A stretch of 64,000 bases of DNA, taken from contig NZ_LT899436.1 of the NCBI RefSeq assembly GCF_900198195.1, positions 4,306,001 to 4,370,000 of the forward strand, in the 5' to 3' direction. Numbering within the stretch: position 1 is the first letter of the stretch; each line of letters starts with the position of its first letter. Both the position numbers and the translations under genes were made by a program. Origin of the DNA: Tenacibaculum jejuense. Its GTDB lineage: Bacteria; Bacteroidota; Bacteroidia; Flavobacteriales; Flavobacteriaceae. The notes beneath the pieces were generated by a model. It ran no database searches. It was not told where the DNA came from and saw only the letters and a program-made list of their open reading frames with translations. Of this stretch, positions 1 to 9,484 are shown in pieces.

Positions 1-455
1 CCACCGTCAACGAAAACTCCGTTTACAACTCTACCAAAATCAGTGTATCCACCCCCTACGTATACGTAAGGATCCCACCAAGCTGTATCTCCGATTAAGT
101 GATTTACATCCCACTTAGCGTTTAAGTCAATAGCCCAATATAATTCATTAATATCTCTTTCTGTTGCGTAAGTCTTAACTTTATTGATAGACCCAGCTAA
201 CTGTAAAGTAAATCCGTCAGCTAAATACTTTTCAACGCTTACTCTTGAAATAGATGGTAATAAGTTATCAGACCATTCTGAAGTTCCAACGTAGTCTTGT
301 AAATAGTCTCCAAATTCACTAGGAATTCTAACGTCTACAACATTAACACCGAAACCAACAACCCAAGGATTGTTTTCATCTTGCGCATTAACTTTACTAA
401 AAGGAAGTAATGTTAACACAGCTATAAAAATCATAGCTAAATTTAATTGTTTCAT
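1..455 (-). CDS. OmpA-like outer-membrane protein, N-terminal part (cut by window edge)
   Basis: The reverse strand encodes an open frame from ATG at 455 that runs off the window start, so about 151 N-terminal residues are visible. It begins with a signal peptide (MKQLNLAMIFIAVLTLLPF, cleavage near VNAQ). The mature part has alternating beta-strand sequence with aromatic and glycine residues (WVVGFGVNVVDVRIP; DPYVYVGGGYTDFGR), as in the eight-stranded barrel of flavobacterial OmpA/MotB-type proteins. The peptidoglycan-binding C-terminal domain would lie outside the window, so the family call is an inference from the barrel and from the frequent kbl neighbourhood. A consensus promoter lies just upstream. 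Confidence 0.6.
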   Translation of the reverse strand, partial: MKQLNLAMIFIAVLTLLPFSKVNAQDENNPWVVGFGVNVVDVRIPSEFGDYLQDYVGTSEWSDNLLPSISRVSVEKYLADGFTLQLAGSINKVKTYATERDINELYWAIDLNAKWDVNHLIGDTAWWDPYVYVGGGYTDFGRVVNGVFVDG

Positions 456-494
456 TATCAAAAATTTAAATTAAAAGTTCGTTTATATATAACG

Positions 495-525
495 CAAATG
501 TAAGTTCAAAAAACTTATTTACAAA
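495..525 (-). promoter_or_regulatory. Bacteroidota-type promoter of the OmpA-like gene
   Basis: On the minus strand TTTG (525-522) is followed after 19 bases by TACATTTG (502-495), matching the TTTG-N19-TAnnTTTG consensus. It lies 40 bases before the ATG at 455. Confidence 0.6.
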
Positions 526-572
526 AGCAAATCTACAAAAACTTATAAAAAAAACAAGTTTTTGTTCGTCTT

Positions 573-1769
573 TTACGAAATAACGCTTAACGCTTTTCCT
601 ACTTTTACAAATGCATTTATTGCCTTATCTAAATGTTCTTTTTCGTGTGCAGCAGACAATTGCACTCTTATTCTTGCTTGCTCTTTTGGAACTACTGGAT
701 AAAAGAATCCTATTACATAAATTCCTTCTTTTAAAAGTTCATTTGCCATTACTTGAGAAAGCTTTGCATCGTACAACATAACTGGTACTATAGCTGCATC
801 TGCACCCACCAAATCAAAACCAGCTTTTTCCATTTCTGACCTGAAGTAATTTGTATTCCATTCCAATTTATCTCTTAAAGAAGTATCATTAGATAGCAGA
901 TCAAAAACCTTTAATGAAGCTCCAACAATTGCTGGTGCAAGTGAGTTAGAGAACAAATATGGTCTTGACCTTTGACGTAAAATTTCTATAATTTCTTTTT
1001 TACCAGTAGTGTAACCTCCCATTGCTCCACCTAAAGCTTTCCCTAAAGTTCCCGTAATGATATCTATTCTACCCATTACTCTCTTTAACTCTAAGGTACC
1101 TCTACCAGTTTCACCAATAAAACCTGCAGCATGGCATTCATCTATCATAACCATAGCATCGTATTTATCAGCTAAATCACAGATCTTGTCTAATTCAGCA
1201 ACGATACCATCCATAGAGAATACTCCATCAGTAACAATGATTTTAAATCTATGGTTTTGTTTATTTGCTTCAATTAATTGCTCTTCTAATGAAGCCATAT
1301 CATTATTATTATAACGATAACGTGCCGCTTTACATAAACGAACACCATCGATGATAGAAGCATGATTTAAACTATCAGAAATAATAGCGTCTTCTTTTGT
1401 TAATAATGGTTCAAAAACACCCCCGTTTGCGTCAAAAGCTGCTGCATATAAAATGGTATCTTCAGTTTGATAAAACTCAGCAATTTTAGCTTCTAAAGCT
1501 TTATGAATATCTTGAGTTCCACAAATGAAACGCACAGAAGACATTCCAAAACCATGCGTATCCATAGTATCTTTAGCCGCCTGAATTACTTCTGGGTGAT
1601 TTGATAAACCTAAATAGTTATTTGCACAAAAGTTAATTACTTCTTCACCTGTAGAAATCTTAATTACAGCATCTTGTGAAGATGTAATGATACGCTCTGT
1701 TTTATATAATCCAGCATCTTTAATATCCTGAATTTCTTTTTGTAAATGTTCTTTTATTTTTCCGTACAT
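573..1769 (-). CDS. kbl: Glycine C-acetyltransferase (2-amino-3-ketobutyrate CoA ligase)
   Basis: A full-length 398-residue enzyme of the PLP-dependent alpha-oxoamine synthase family. It converts 2-amino-3-oxobutyrate and CoA to glycine and acetyl-CoA in threonine breakdown, in the cytoplasm. Visible landmarks are [16 protein letters not shown] near residue 47, the cofactor-contacting [15 protein letters not shown] near 210, and the PLP-lysine motif [15 protein letters not shown] near 240. It lies 24 bases downstream of the helicase gene on the same strand, so the two may be cotranscribed; threonine dehydrogenase is not in the window. The family also holds serine palmitoyltransferase and AONS, but the length and the [12 protein letters not shown] stretch fit Kbl best. 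Confidence 0.93.
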   Translation of the reverse strand: MYGKIKEHLQKEIQDIKDAGLYKTERIITSSQDAVIKISTGEEVINFCANNYLGLSNHPEVIQAAKDTMDTHGFGMSSVRFICGTQDIHKALEAKIAEFYQTEDTILYAAAFDANGGVFEPLLTKEDAIISDSLNHASIIDGVRLCKAARYRYNNNDMASLEEQLIEANKQNHRFKIIVTDGVFSMDGIVAELDKICDLADKYDAMVMIDECHAAGFIGETGRGTLELKRVMGRIDIITGTLGKALGGAMGGYTTGKKEIIEILRQRSRPYLFSNSLAPAIVGASLKVFDLLSNDTSLRDKLEWNTNYFRSEMEKAGFDLVGADAAIVPVMLYDAKLSQVMANELLKEGIYVIGFFYPVVPKEQARIRVQLSAAHEKEHLDKAINAFVKVGKALSVIS

Positions 1770-1793
1770 GGCTTGTTTGTTTGTGTGGTAAAA

Positions 1794-4700
1794 TTATGCA
1801 ATTTCTTCCACTAAAATTTCATCATTTATATATATCAATATTTTTTTATCTACCTTAAAATTCAACAGACCTAAATCGTTGGCGTATTTATTAATTTGAT
1901 GTATATGTGAACGGTCTGGTTTTCCTGTTTTATAATCGATAACAGTTACCATATTATTATAGAACACTAAACGATCTGGAATAATAATTTCATCCATACC
2001 GTTTCGTATTTCTCTTTCGTTAACAACCGTTACCTGATTGGAATAAAAGTAAGTAAGCTTAGGGTGATTTATAATATTTCGAATTCGAACAGCAAGATTA
2101 TCTAAAACCTCTACATCTAAATCTCCTTTACTCTTATAAAAATTTAAAATTTCATCTACATCTTCGTTCGTTTTTATCTTAGACAAAATATCGTGCGTAA
2201 TATTTCCATAAGCAACAGCTTCTTCTGCATCGGTATTCCAAACTTTCGATGCACTTGACAACAAAACAATATTGTGATCTTGCCAAGAAGTAGAAATAAA
2301 TTGATCTTGTAATTTCAGTTTATTAGTATCAACAACAACTTTCTCACTATTTCTTTTTGATTCTCCAAAAACGTATTCATTTACATCTTCTTCCCATCTT
2401 CCTACTTTTTTCAAATAAGAAATAAAAGCTCCGGAATAATAATTCATATTTTCACCAGATTTAGTCAATCTTTTCTCCGTGATAATATGTAATTGCTCTA
2501 CCGATCTTGTTAATGCAACATATAATAGGTTGAAATTATCTAATTCTAATTCTTGTCGTTGTTGATGATAAATTTCCTTCCCTAAATCATTAATATATTC
2601 GAGACTTTTACTGTAATCGATAAGCAACTCTTCAAAACCTAAAAAGTCGTTTGACAAATTATGAAACCAAACTTTAGGTTTTACTTGTCGATAAATATCT
2701 AAATCGAAAGGAAAAATAACCACAGGAAACTCTAAACCTTTAGACTTATGAATCGTCATTATTTTAACCGCTTCAGATTCATCTGGTGTTGCTATACTTA
2801 AATTATCTTTTTTAGAACTCCAAAAGTCTAAGAAATCTTGAATCGTAACACCTCTTCCCTGTTGATCTAAAACCAAATCAAGAAAAAACTGCACGTATGC
2901 ATCTGATGTTTCTAATAGCGAAAATCCACGGATGATATATTCTATCTTTTCGTAGAAAGGCAACGTATTAAAAAGCTCTAATTTAAAATTCGTTCCTAAA
3001 CCATTTAACAACTCTATGAAAGTTGGCAAACTACACTTTACCTTATCTGTTAGAAATGTATGTAGATCACTTTTTGTTTGTAAATGCTTATGAAGAAAAC
3101 ATAGTAACTCGAATCGGTTTTGCTCGTCATTAGGATATAAAATTAATTTCAAAAAATTAATGATGAATAATACCTTATTACTATTTGCTAACAATAATGT
3201 TTCTGAAGAAACTATCGGAATTCCTTTTTCCGATAAATAATTCGCAACAGCAATTCCTTCTTTTTTTTTGCGAACTAAAACAGAAATTTCACTTAAAGCG
3301 TATTCCTTCTGCAACTCTACAATTTGATGATAAACTTTTTCTGGATATTTATTTTTCTCTTCTTCTTTATCTTCTTTCTTTTCTAAAAACGAAATACTAA
3401 CACAACCTCCTGTTTTACTGTTTTCTTGTTGCTGATTTCCTTCTATGAATAACTCTTTATAATTCGGATTAGAAAATAAGGTGGCTACATGCTGGAAAAA
3501 ATCATTATTGAAATTGATAACTTCAGAATAACTTCTAAAGTTTCTTCCTAAAAGTTTTAACTCTTTTTCAATATTGAAAGTTACATTTTCAGAAGAACTC
3601 AAATTAATTAACTGTTCTGCTTTTCCTCCACGCCATCTATAAATCGCTTGCTTTGCATCTCCTACTAACAACAAACTACTACTTTCTTGTGCTAACGCAT
3701 TATCTATTAAAGGAATTAAATTTTGCCATTGTAAGATTGAAGTATCTTGCATTTCATCAATAAAATAATGCATGAAACGCTGACCAATTCTTTCATATAT
3801 ATATGGTGTAGGTTGATCTTTAATATGATCTGAAATCAGTTGATTAAATTCGGCATTTAATCGAATATTATTTTCTTCTTTAATGGTATTTAATTCCTTA
3901 TTGACATTATTTAACACCGCTAATGGAACCAAACTTTTTAAAGCTAACTGTTGCAATAATACATCTTGAAAAATCTTTTCTGATTCAAAATAGAGATTCA
4001 AAAGTTCTGGAAGAATTCCATCGATTGCAGATTTAATATCTTCAGACTTTGATTTCGAATAGAACATATTTTCTTCTATTCTTTCTTTCAGTTTACTTTG
4101 ATCAAAAAACTTAGCTTGTAAAGGATCTTTTTGTAAGGCAATAAAATGTTTAGGAATTAAAGAATAATAGAAATCTTTATGATCGAGATTCATAGTTGCT
4201 ATTACTTCTAATCCTCTTGCCCCAATTTCTTTTAATCTTTTTACTGCTTCCTTTTTACTTTTCTTCAGCTTATCCTGTAAAGCATTAAAATCTCCAACGG
4301 TTTTCTGACTTAATTTCCTGAAATGTTTTACATCATCTTCTCTCAGTAAAACCTTAGAAAACTCTTTCAATTCAAAAGAAACATCCCAAGATTTATCTTC
4401 ATCTATTTTAGATGCAGAATATTCAATTAAAAGCTTAGTAATATCGTTTCGAATACCAATTTTAGAGACTAAAATATCAACAGCTTCATTCAGTAATGAA
4501 ACCGCATCCATTTCAACTTCAAAATTTAAAGTTAGTCCAAGATCATAAGCGAAATTCTTAATAATCTTATGCGTAAAACTATCGATAGTTGTAATTGAAA
4601 ATGCAGAATAGTTTTGAAGAATCGCATTTAAAACTTTCTGACTTCTTTCTTTAATTATAGTTACATCTATTGGAGTTTCCTGCAAGATCAATTCTAGCAT

Positions 4701-4919
4701 ATCTGTAGACTCTCCATTAGAAAAAGCGTTTAAGTTTTTTAACACTCTTTCTTTCATTTCTCCTGCTGCCTTGTTGGTAAATGTAACTGCTAAAACTTTT
4801 TGAAAGTAAAAGATATCTTTCGACTGTAGCAAAATCTTAAGATATTCTTTAACAAGTGTAAACGTTTTTCCGCTACCTGCTGAAGCATTATATATTTGAA
4901 AAACAGATGTATCTTGCAC
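1794..4919 (-). CDS. UvrD/RecB-like helicase with C-terminal PD-(D/E)XK nuclease (AddA-like)
   Basis: A 1041-residue superfamily-1A helicase, probably the AddA/RecB-type subunit for double-strand-break repair. Motifs in order: Walker A ASAGSGKTFTL (from residue 12), VTFTNKAAGEMKER (near 45), DEMQDTS (near 390), GDAKQAIYRWRGG, GRNFRS, IMTIHKSKGLEFPVV and LYVALTRSVEQLHI. The C-terminal 150 residues hold an RecB-type nuclease core: GNITHDIL, IPDRLVFY and VIDYKTGKP, with Asp and Lys in place. Partner AddB normally lies upstream in Bacteroidota; here the upstream gene is an unrelated DUF2911 protein and a terminator separates them, so any partner is elsewhere or missing. Biochemical role is inferred from family. 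Confidence 0.88.
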   Translation of the reverse strand: MQDTSVFQIYNASAGSGKTFTLVKEYLKILLQSKDIFYFQKVLAVTFTNKAAGEMKERVLKNLNAFSNGESTDMLELILQETPIDVTIIKERSQKVLNAILQNYSAFSITTIDSFTHKIIKNFAYDLGLTLNFEVEMDAVSLLNEAVDILVSKIGIRNDITKLLIEYSASKIDEDKSWDVSFELKEFSKVLLREDDVKHFRKLSQKTVGDFNALQDKLKKSKKEAVKRLKEIGARGLEVIATMNLDHKDFYYSLIPKHFIALQKDPLQAKFFDQSKLKERIEENMFYSKSKSEDIKSAIDGILPELLNLYFESEKIFQDVLLQQLALKSLVPLAVLNNVNKELNTIKEENNIRLNAEFNQLISDHIKDQPTPYIYERIGQRFMHYFIDEMQDTSILQWQNLIPLIDNALAQESSSLLLVGDAKQAIYRWRGGKAEQLINLSSSENVTFNIEKELKLLGRNFRSYSEVINFNNDFFQHVATLFSNPNYKELFIEGNQQQENSKTGGCVSISFLEKKEDKEEEKNKYPEKVYHQIVELQKEYALSEISVLVRKKKEGIAVANYLSEKGIPIVSSETLLLANSNKVLFIINFLKLILYPNDEQNRFELLCFLHKHLQTKSDLHTFLTDKVKCSLPTFIELLNGLGTNFKLELFNTLPFYEKIEYIIRGFSLLETSDAYVQFFLDLVLDQQGRGVTIQDFLDFWSSKKDNLSIATPDESEAVKIMTIHKSKGLEFPVVIFPFDLDIYRQVKPKVWFHNLSNDFLGFEELLIDYSKSLEYINDLGKEIYHQQRQELELDNFNLLYVALTRSVEQLHIITEKRLTKSGENMNYYSGAFISYLKKVGRWEEDVNEYVFGESKRNSEKVVVDTNKLKLQDQFISTSWQDHNIVLLSSASKVWNTDAEEAVAYGNITHDILSKIKTNEDVDEILNFYKSKGDLDVEVLDNLAVRIRNIINHPKLTYFYSNQVTVVNEREIRNGMDEIIIPDRLVFYNNMVTVIDYKTGKPDRSHIHQINKYANDLGLLNFKVDKKILIYINDEILVEEIA

Positions 4920-4945
4920 GTACTAAATTTTATGCAAGGTAAATA

Positions 4946-4975
4946 AAAATTACCCTAAATAAATAGGGTAATTTT
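4946..4975 (-). terminator. Rho-independent terminator after the DUF2911 gene
   Basis: Perfect 11-base inverted repeat (4946-4956 and 4965-4975, arm AAAATTACCCT) with an 8-base loop, 10 bases past the stop of the DUF2911 gene and followed on the minus strand by T-rich sequence. It separates the AraC/DUF2911 operon from the helicase gene. Confidence 0.8.
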
Positions 4976-4985
4976 AATATTTGAG

Positions 4986-5813
4986 TTACTGTAACTCTTT
5001 AATAAGTTTAGCATTGATTCTTATAAAATCGTCGTTTTTCGCTTTTTCTGATAACGCTAAAGCTCGTTTTGCTGAATCTAAAGCTTCTGATTTTCTATTT
5101 AAATCTTTAAGTATTAAAGCTTCTCTTGTTACTTGAAAGAACAAAGCTTTATTCGAACTCGTAACTTTTTGAACATAATTTAAAGCTTTGTCTAAATCTG
5201 TTTTTGTTTCGTGCAAATAAACTGCCGCTCTAAAATAATCGTTGTTACTAGGACCAGATAAGGTCTTATCTATTGATTTTAATATTTCTTTCTGCTCATC
5301 TAATTCTAGAGGAATTACAACTCTTGTCGTTTCCCATTCAATAAAAAGCTTAGCGCTGTTTAACGTAATATCTTGTAAACGGATATCTAAAGTTTCTACA
5401 TTAGATACCATTTTATTTACCGGAACTTGTATCGTAATCAATGGCTGTTCCTTTACATAATTTGTCCATCTAGAACTCGAATAGTTAAACCATTTAATTT
5501 CCCAATTGTTTTTATTTGGATAACTCAACAACGTATAACTTCCCTTTTTTAATAATTGACCGTTTACTTTTACTGGTTTTGAAAACGATATTTTGGTAGC
5601 TGCATTTGCTCCTGTTCTCCATACTTGAGAAAACGGCAATAATTCGCCAAAGATTTTTCTCTCTCTTTTACTTGGCCTTGAATATTCAATAGTAATTTCT
5701 GAAAGTCCGACACTTTGTGTACTTACAGATTTTGGACTTAGACTTGGAGTTTTTATTTGTCCAAACACTACTGCATTGACTAAAAGAAATAGAATGATAA
5801 TTTTATGTTTCAT
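4986..5813 (-). CDS. DUF2911 domain secreted protein
   Basis: 275 residues with a clear signal peptide (MKHKIIILFLLVNAVVFGQ). Residues about 20-170 carry the DUF2911 signature: TPSLSPKSVSTQSVGLSEIT, IEYSRPSKRERKIFG, VWRTGANAATKISF, LLKKGSYTLLSYP. The C-terminal third is helical, TPR-like (LDKALNYVQKVTSSNKALF; RKSEALDSAKRALAL). The molecular role of DUF2911 is unknown to me; the proteins are exported and common in Bacteroidota. It lies 3 bases after the AraC-type regulator in one transcription unit, so it may be part of what that regulator controls. Confidence 0.85.
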   Translation of the reverse strand: MKHKIIILFLLVNAVVFGQIKTPSLSPKSVSTQSVGLSEITIEYSRPSKRERKIFGELLPFSQVWRTGANAATKISFSKPVKVNGQLLKKGSYTLLSYPNKNNWEIKWFNYSSSRWTNYVKEQPLITIQVPVNKMVSNVETLDIRLQDITLNSAKLFIEWETTRVVIPLELDEQKEILKSIDKTLSGPSNNDYFRAAVYLHETKTDLDKALNYVQKVTSSNKALFFQVTREALILKDLNRKSEALDSAKRALALSEKAKNDDFIRINAKLIKELQ

Positions 5814-5816
5814 TTT

Positions 5817-6923
5817 TTACTGATTTTTATTGAAATATGCTGATGGGGATACTCCCATCAAATTTTTAAATGATTTATTAAATGTTGTTTTTGAATTGAA
5901 TCCAGCTTCTTGGGCTAATCCAAAAAATGTGAGTTGTTTTCCTTTTTCTGATTCTGCTAATTGTACAAATTCTTTTATTCGATAGTAGTTGACATATTCA
6001 AAGAAATTCATTCCTATGTTTTCATTCAATAATCTTGATAACTCTGGACTATGAACTCCTAACATTTCAGCTAATTCCTTTTTTAAAAGTTTATTATTTA
6101 AATACGGTTTCTTCTCTAGCATTAATTGTTCTAAATCTACTTTTAATCGTTCTAAATCTTGAACATCTAATTTTGATTGCTGATACTTTTTCTCTTTTAA
6201 CTCTGGAATTGATTGTAACACTTTTGGATTCAACATTAAGTAGTAGGTAATAAAGAAAATGATGAATGTGAAAATCAGCCAGATGTATGGTCTTGCATTT
6301 CTTTCTAACATTGGGAAACCTAAGAAACTGGTTAAAAATAAAATCAACCAAACCAGCAAACACAATCCTGTTATTAAAAGAAAATTCTTTAAGAACTTTG
6401 TATGCGGAACATAAGAAATCTCTTTTCGATATACTTCAGAAAAAGATCGAAAAACTTTAACACCCAAAAACCAATACCAAATGTTTACGATTAATCCCAC
6501 AGCATGACACATATAAATTACATGCATTAACGGAACAACTTTATTTCTAGCCAATTGGGTTTCTCTAGATGGTAAAATAAAATAACTTAAAATGAATATT
6601 GAATAGAAGAAACCAGGCACATAATGCACTATATCTTTCTTCACAAACTTTTGTTTATGCAATACAGATCTTACAAAAAGGAAAATAGTTGGACCAAATA
6701 GCAAGGCAGAAAACTCCGACATAGCAATTAGTCTAAAATTCTTATTGAAAAAACCACCACTATGCAAAACTTTACCTAGAAAACCTACAGAGAGAACAGC
6801 AATTAAAATCAACATGAAACTATTAATATACTCCCTCTTTTTTAAAGAAATAAAATAAATACTAATGATAAACAGGCTTTGGAAAAAGCCAAAATAAATA
6901 AGTTGATTAAGTATTGTCTGCAT
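5817..6923 (-). CDS. Membrane-bound AraC-family transcriptional regulator (seven-helix sensor)
   Basis: About 368 residues from ATG at 6923; an upstream in-frame TTG at 6947 is less likely because it lies inside the preceding gene and adds nothing conserved. The first 225 residues contain seven hydrophobic segments (for example LIYFGFFQSLFIISIYFISL, RPYIWLIFTFIIFFITYYLM). The last 100 residues form an AraC/XylS double helix-turn-helix: KKELAEMLGVHSPELSRLLN and FFGLAQEAGFNSKTTFNKSF, ending MGVSPSAYF. Family members of this build act as membrane-anchored activators; the signal is unknown. It lies between a secreted protein gene and a DUF2911 gene, and all three are probably cotranscribed. Confidence 0.88.
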   Translation of the reverse strand: MQTILNQLIYFGFFQSLFIISIYFISLKKREYINSFMLILIAVLSVGFLGKVLHSGGFFNKNFRLIAMSEFSALLFGPTIFLFVRSVLHKQKFVKKDIVHYVPGFFYSIFILSYFILPSRETQLARNKVVPLMHVIYMCHAVGLIVNIWYWFLGVKVFRSFSEVYRKEISYVPHTKFLKNFLLITGLCLLVWLILFLTSFLGFPMLERNARPYIWLIFTFIIFFITYYLMLNPKVLQSIPELKEKKYQQSKLDVQDLERLKVDLEQLMLEKKPYLNNKLLKKELAEMLGVHSPELSRLLNENIGMNFFEYVNYYRIKEFVQLAESEKGKQLTFFGLAQEAGFNSKTTFNKSFKNLMGVSPSAYFNKNQ

Positions 6924-6939
6924 ATTTTTTGTGGTGAAT

Positions 6940-7629
6940 TTAATCAATTACAAATTGATGTACATGTTTTAAATCTTTATACGTTGATAATGGATGTCGC
7001 TTTAAAAAAGACTGAAACGCTTGCTTAGTTTCCCAAGTTACAATCGTAACTAAAGTTGGATTATAATAATAGCCTAAAGGAGATTTTCCGTTTGCTAGTT
7101 TTATAATAATCTTTCCTCCTGATTTTTCAACTTCTTGAATCCAATCTTTTATAAATTTTTCACTCTTCTTATTATTCTTCCAAAATGAGGTGACTACATT
7201 ATATTTATTTCGATTAATCTCAAATTTTATATCACTTTGTATTTCATAATATGCTAATTCAAAATGTGTAAACAACCTTCTTCTTTGTTCATGAAAATCT
7301 GGAACTTCTTTTTCAATAACATTTAAAAACTGCTCTCTCTTCACAATATTTTCCCACTTTCCAAAGATCAAACTCTTCGGAAGATAACTTCCTAAAATTA
7401 GTTCACCTGTTTTAAATCCTTTCTGCGGAGTGAAGGAATATTTAACTCCCACAGGAAAAATAGTTTTCTTATAGCGATCGAACAGTTTGTTAAAATCTTT
7501 CTTGGTATTACTAATTAAAAGTATATCTAATACCTCTCCTTTTTTAAATTCGTATTGTTGAACACTTTTTTGCGCATAGAAATTACTAGTCAAAAGCAAC
7601 AACAATACAACCATCAATTTTAATTTCAT
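6940..7629 (-). CDS. Secreted protein of unknown function, possible alpha-beta-barrel fold
   Basis: I chose ATG at 7629, giving 229 residues that start with a good signal peptide (MKLKLMVVLLLLLTSNFYAQ); the TTG at 7683 would put 18 residues in front of it. The mature protein contains two similar segments: DILLISNTKKDFNKLFDRYK followed by FPVGVKYSF, and LVTIVTWETKQAFQSFLKRH. The second resembles the dimeric alpha-beta barrel (DUF1330/EthD-like) fold, but this is a weak fold guess. First gene of the three-gene unit with the AraC regulator; the gap to it is 16 bases. Confidence 0.6.
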   Translation of the reverse strand: MKLKLMVVLLLLLTSNFYAQKSVQQYEFKKGEVLDILLISNTKKDFNKLFDRYKKTIFPVGVKYSFTPQKGFKTGELILGSYLPKSLIFGKWENIVKREQFLNVIEKEVPDFHEQRRRLFTHFELAYYEIQSDIKFEINRNKYNVVTSFWKNNKKSEKFIKDWIQEVEKSGGKIIIKLANGKSPLGYYYNPTLVTIVTWETKQAFQSFLKRHPLSTYKDLKHVHQFVID

Positions 7630-7838
7630 TTTTTCTGTTTTAAAATTTTCATCAAAACAAAAACAAGCTGCTTTTAAAAACAATTTTTTGATGTACGCAT
7701 ACGGTATATGTACTTATAACACACGAGTTTTGTTGCAAACTCTACATTTTATAACAATTTGTTAAATCCGTTTTCATTTTAAAATTCTCATCTCATTTTT
7801 GAATATATTCGTGTAACAAACAAACCTAAATAACTATA

Positions 7839-8789
7839 ATGAGCAGTATCTTAAAAATTGGAATGGCGCAAATCTCTCCTGTTTGGCTGAACAAAGAAAA
7901 GACCATTGATAAAGTGAAATCTTATATTCTTCAGGCAGCAGATGAAAATTGTGATCTTGTGATATTTGGTGAAGGATTATTACCTGGATATCCGTTTTGG
8001 TTATCGATAACTAATGGTTCTGAATTCAATTCACAAATCCAAAAAGAGATACATGCTCATTATATCAAGAATTCTGTTCAGATTGAAAAAGGCGATTTAG
8101 ATGATATCTGCAAAATCGCTAAAGAAAAATCAATCGCTATTTATTTAGGTATTATTGAAAGAGCAGCTAACAGAGGAAATCATAGTTTATATTGCTCACT
8201 AGTTTACATTAATGAATTAGGAGAAATTAAATCTGTTCACAGAAAATTACAACCTACATACGAAGAACGACTCACTTGGTCTCCTGGAGATGGACATGGA
8301 CTACAAGTTCACCCATTAAAAGACTTTACAGTTGGCGGCTTAAATTGTTGGGAAAATTGGATGCCATTACCAAGAACTGCTTTATATGCTCAAGGTGAAA
8401 ATTTACATGTTGCTGTTTGGCCTGGTGCAGAAAGAAACACTTTTGATATCACGAAATTTATCGCTAAAGAAAGCAGATCGTTTGTAGTTTCTGTTAGCGG
8501 ATTTATGAGTATTAAAGATTTTCCTAAAGACACACCTAACTACGATGTTATTGTAAAAAATGCTCCAGAAGTTTTAGCAAACGGAGGATCTTGTATTGCT
8601 GGCCCAGATGGAGAATGGATAATTCCGCCAGCTACAGGAAAAGAAGGACTTTTTACTGGAGAAATTGATTTTCAGAAAGTATTAGAAGAACGTCATAATT
8701 TTGATTGTGTCGGACATTATTCTCGACCAGATATTACAAAACTTACTTTAAATACAGAAAGACAATCTATTATTGATTTTTCTAACTAA
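7839..8789 (+). CDS. Nitrilase-family carbon-nitrogen hydrolase
   Basis: 316 residues. The catalytic triad of the nitrilase superfamily is visible: Glu45 (VIFGEGLLPGYP), Lys136 (HRKLQPTYEERLTW) and Cys170 (GGLNCWENWMPL). The CWENWMP context, the LPGYPFW stretch and the length are those of branch 1 (true nitrilases and cyanide-degrading enzymes) rather than of amidases, so the predicted reaction is nitrile to carboxylic acid plus ammonia. No signal peptide. It is followed after 6 bases by an isochorismatase-like hydrolase, and a terminator ends the pair. The natural substrate cannot be read from the sequence. Confidence 0.88.
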   Translation: MSSILKIGMAQISPVWLNKEKTIDKVKSYILQAADENCDLVIFGEGLLPGYPFWLSITNGSEFNSQIQKEIHAHYIKNSVQIEKGDLDDICKIAKEKSIAIYLGIIERAANRGNHSLYCSLVYINELGEIKSVHRKLQPTYEERLTWSPGDGHGLQVHPLKDFTVGGLNCWENWMPLPRTALYAQGENLHVAVWPGAERNTFDITKFIAKESRSFVVSVSGFMSIKDFPKDTPNYDVIVKNAPEVLANGGSCIAGPDGEWIIPPATGKEGLFTGEIDFQKVLEERHNFDCVGHYSRPDITKLTLNTERQSIIDFSN

Positions 8790-8795
8790 TTACTT

Positions 8796-9362
8796 ATGAG
8801 CTTAAAAGATTTAAATACCGCTTTATTACTTGTTGATATTCAAAAAGGATTTGAAGACGAAGATTATTGGGGTGGAAATAGAAACAATAAAGATGCTGAA
8901 AAAAAATGTGAAGAGATTTTAGCAAAATGGAGAGCTGCTGAATTACCTGTGTATCACATTATGCATAGTTCTCAAGATCCGAAATCTTTATTACATGAAT
9001 CACATCCTGGTTTCGAACTTTGTGATGAAATTAAACCTTTACCAAACGAACCTGTAATTGTTAAAAATGTAAATAGTGCTTTTATAGGAACAAATCTAAA
9101 AGAGACTTTAGAAGAGAAAAATATCAACACCGTTGTAATTGTTGGATTAACTACAAATCATTGTATTTCTACAACGACAAGAATGTCTGGAAATTTAGGT
9201 TTTAACACCTTTTTAATTTCTGATGCCACAGCAACATTTGATAGAAAAGGAATTAACGGAGAAGTTTTCTCTGCTGAAACTATTCATCAAACTACACTAG
9301 CGAATTTGAATGAAGAATTTGCTGAAGTAATTTCTACAGAGGAATTATTAAAACGATTATAA
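8796..9362 (+). CDS. Isochorismatase-like cysteine hydrolase
   Basis: 188 residues with the Asp14-Lys90-Cys123 triad of the cysteine hydrolase family (ALLLVDIQKGFED; PVIVKNVNSAFIGTNL; VGLTTNHCISTTTRM). Members include nicotinamidases, isochorismatases and N-carbamoyl or biuret hydrolases. Motifs do not settle the substrate. Cotranscribed with the nitrilase upstream, so both may act on the same nitrogen compound, nitrile or amide first and the second C-N bond after; this is inference from adjacency only. Confidence 0.88.
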   Translation: MSLKDLNTALLLVDIQKGFEDEDYWGGNRNNKDAEKKCEEILAKWRAAELPVYHIMHSSQDPKSLLHESHPGFELCDEIKPLPNEPVIVKNVNSAFIGTNLKETLEEKNINTVVIVGLTTNHCISTTTRMSGNLGFNTFLISDATATFDRKGINGEVFSAETIHQTTLANLNEEFAEVISTEELLKRL

Positions 9363-9386
9363 CATTTAAAACTTACTGTATAAATC

Positions 9387-9426
9387 AAAAGAGACACTAA
9401 AAAATTAGCGTCTCTTTTCGTTTTTT
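9387..9426 (+). terminator. Terminator of the nitrilase / cysteine hydrolase operon
   Basis: Inverted repeat 9387-9400 and 9405-9418 (arm AAAAGAGACACTAA, one mismatch) followed by CGTTTTTT, 24 bases after the stop codon. Confidence 0.75.
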
Positions 9427-9484
9427 ATATAAAGTGTTATTCTTTTTTTGAATATCCGTTAAAAATCATTTTTGATGTTTTAGC

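Noticed and set aside
7690..7722. Possible palindrome in the divergent region before the nitrilase gene (GTACGCAT, ATATGTAC)
   Set aside because: The arms pair only over short runs with mismatches, and no promoter element could be placed near it.
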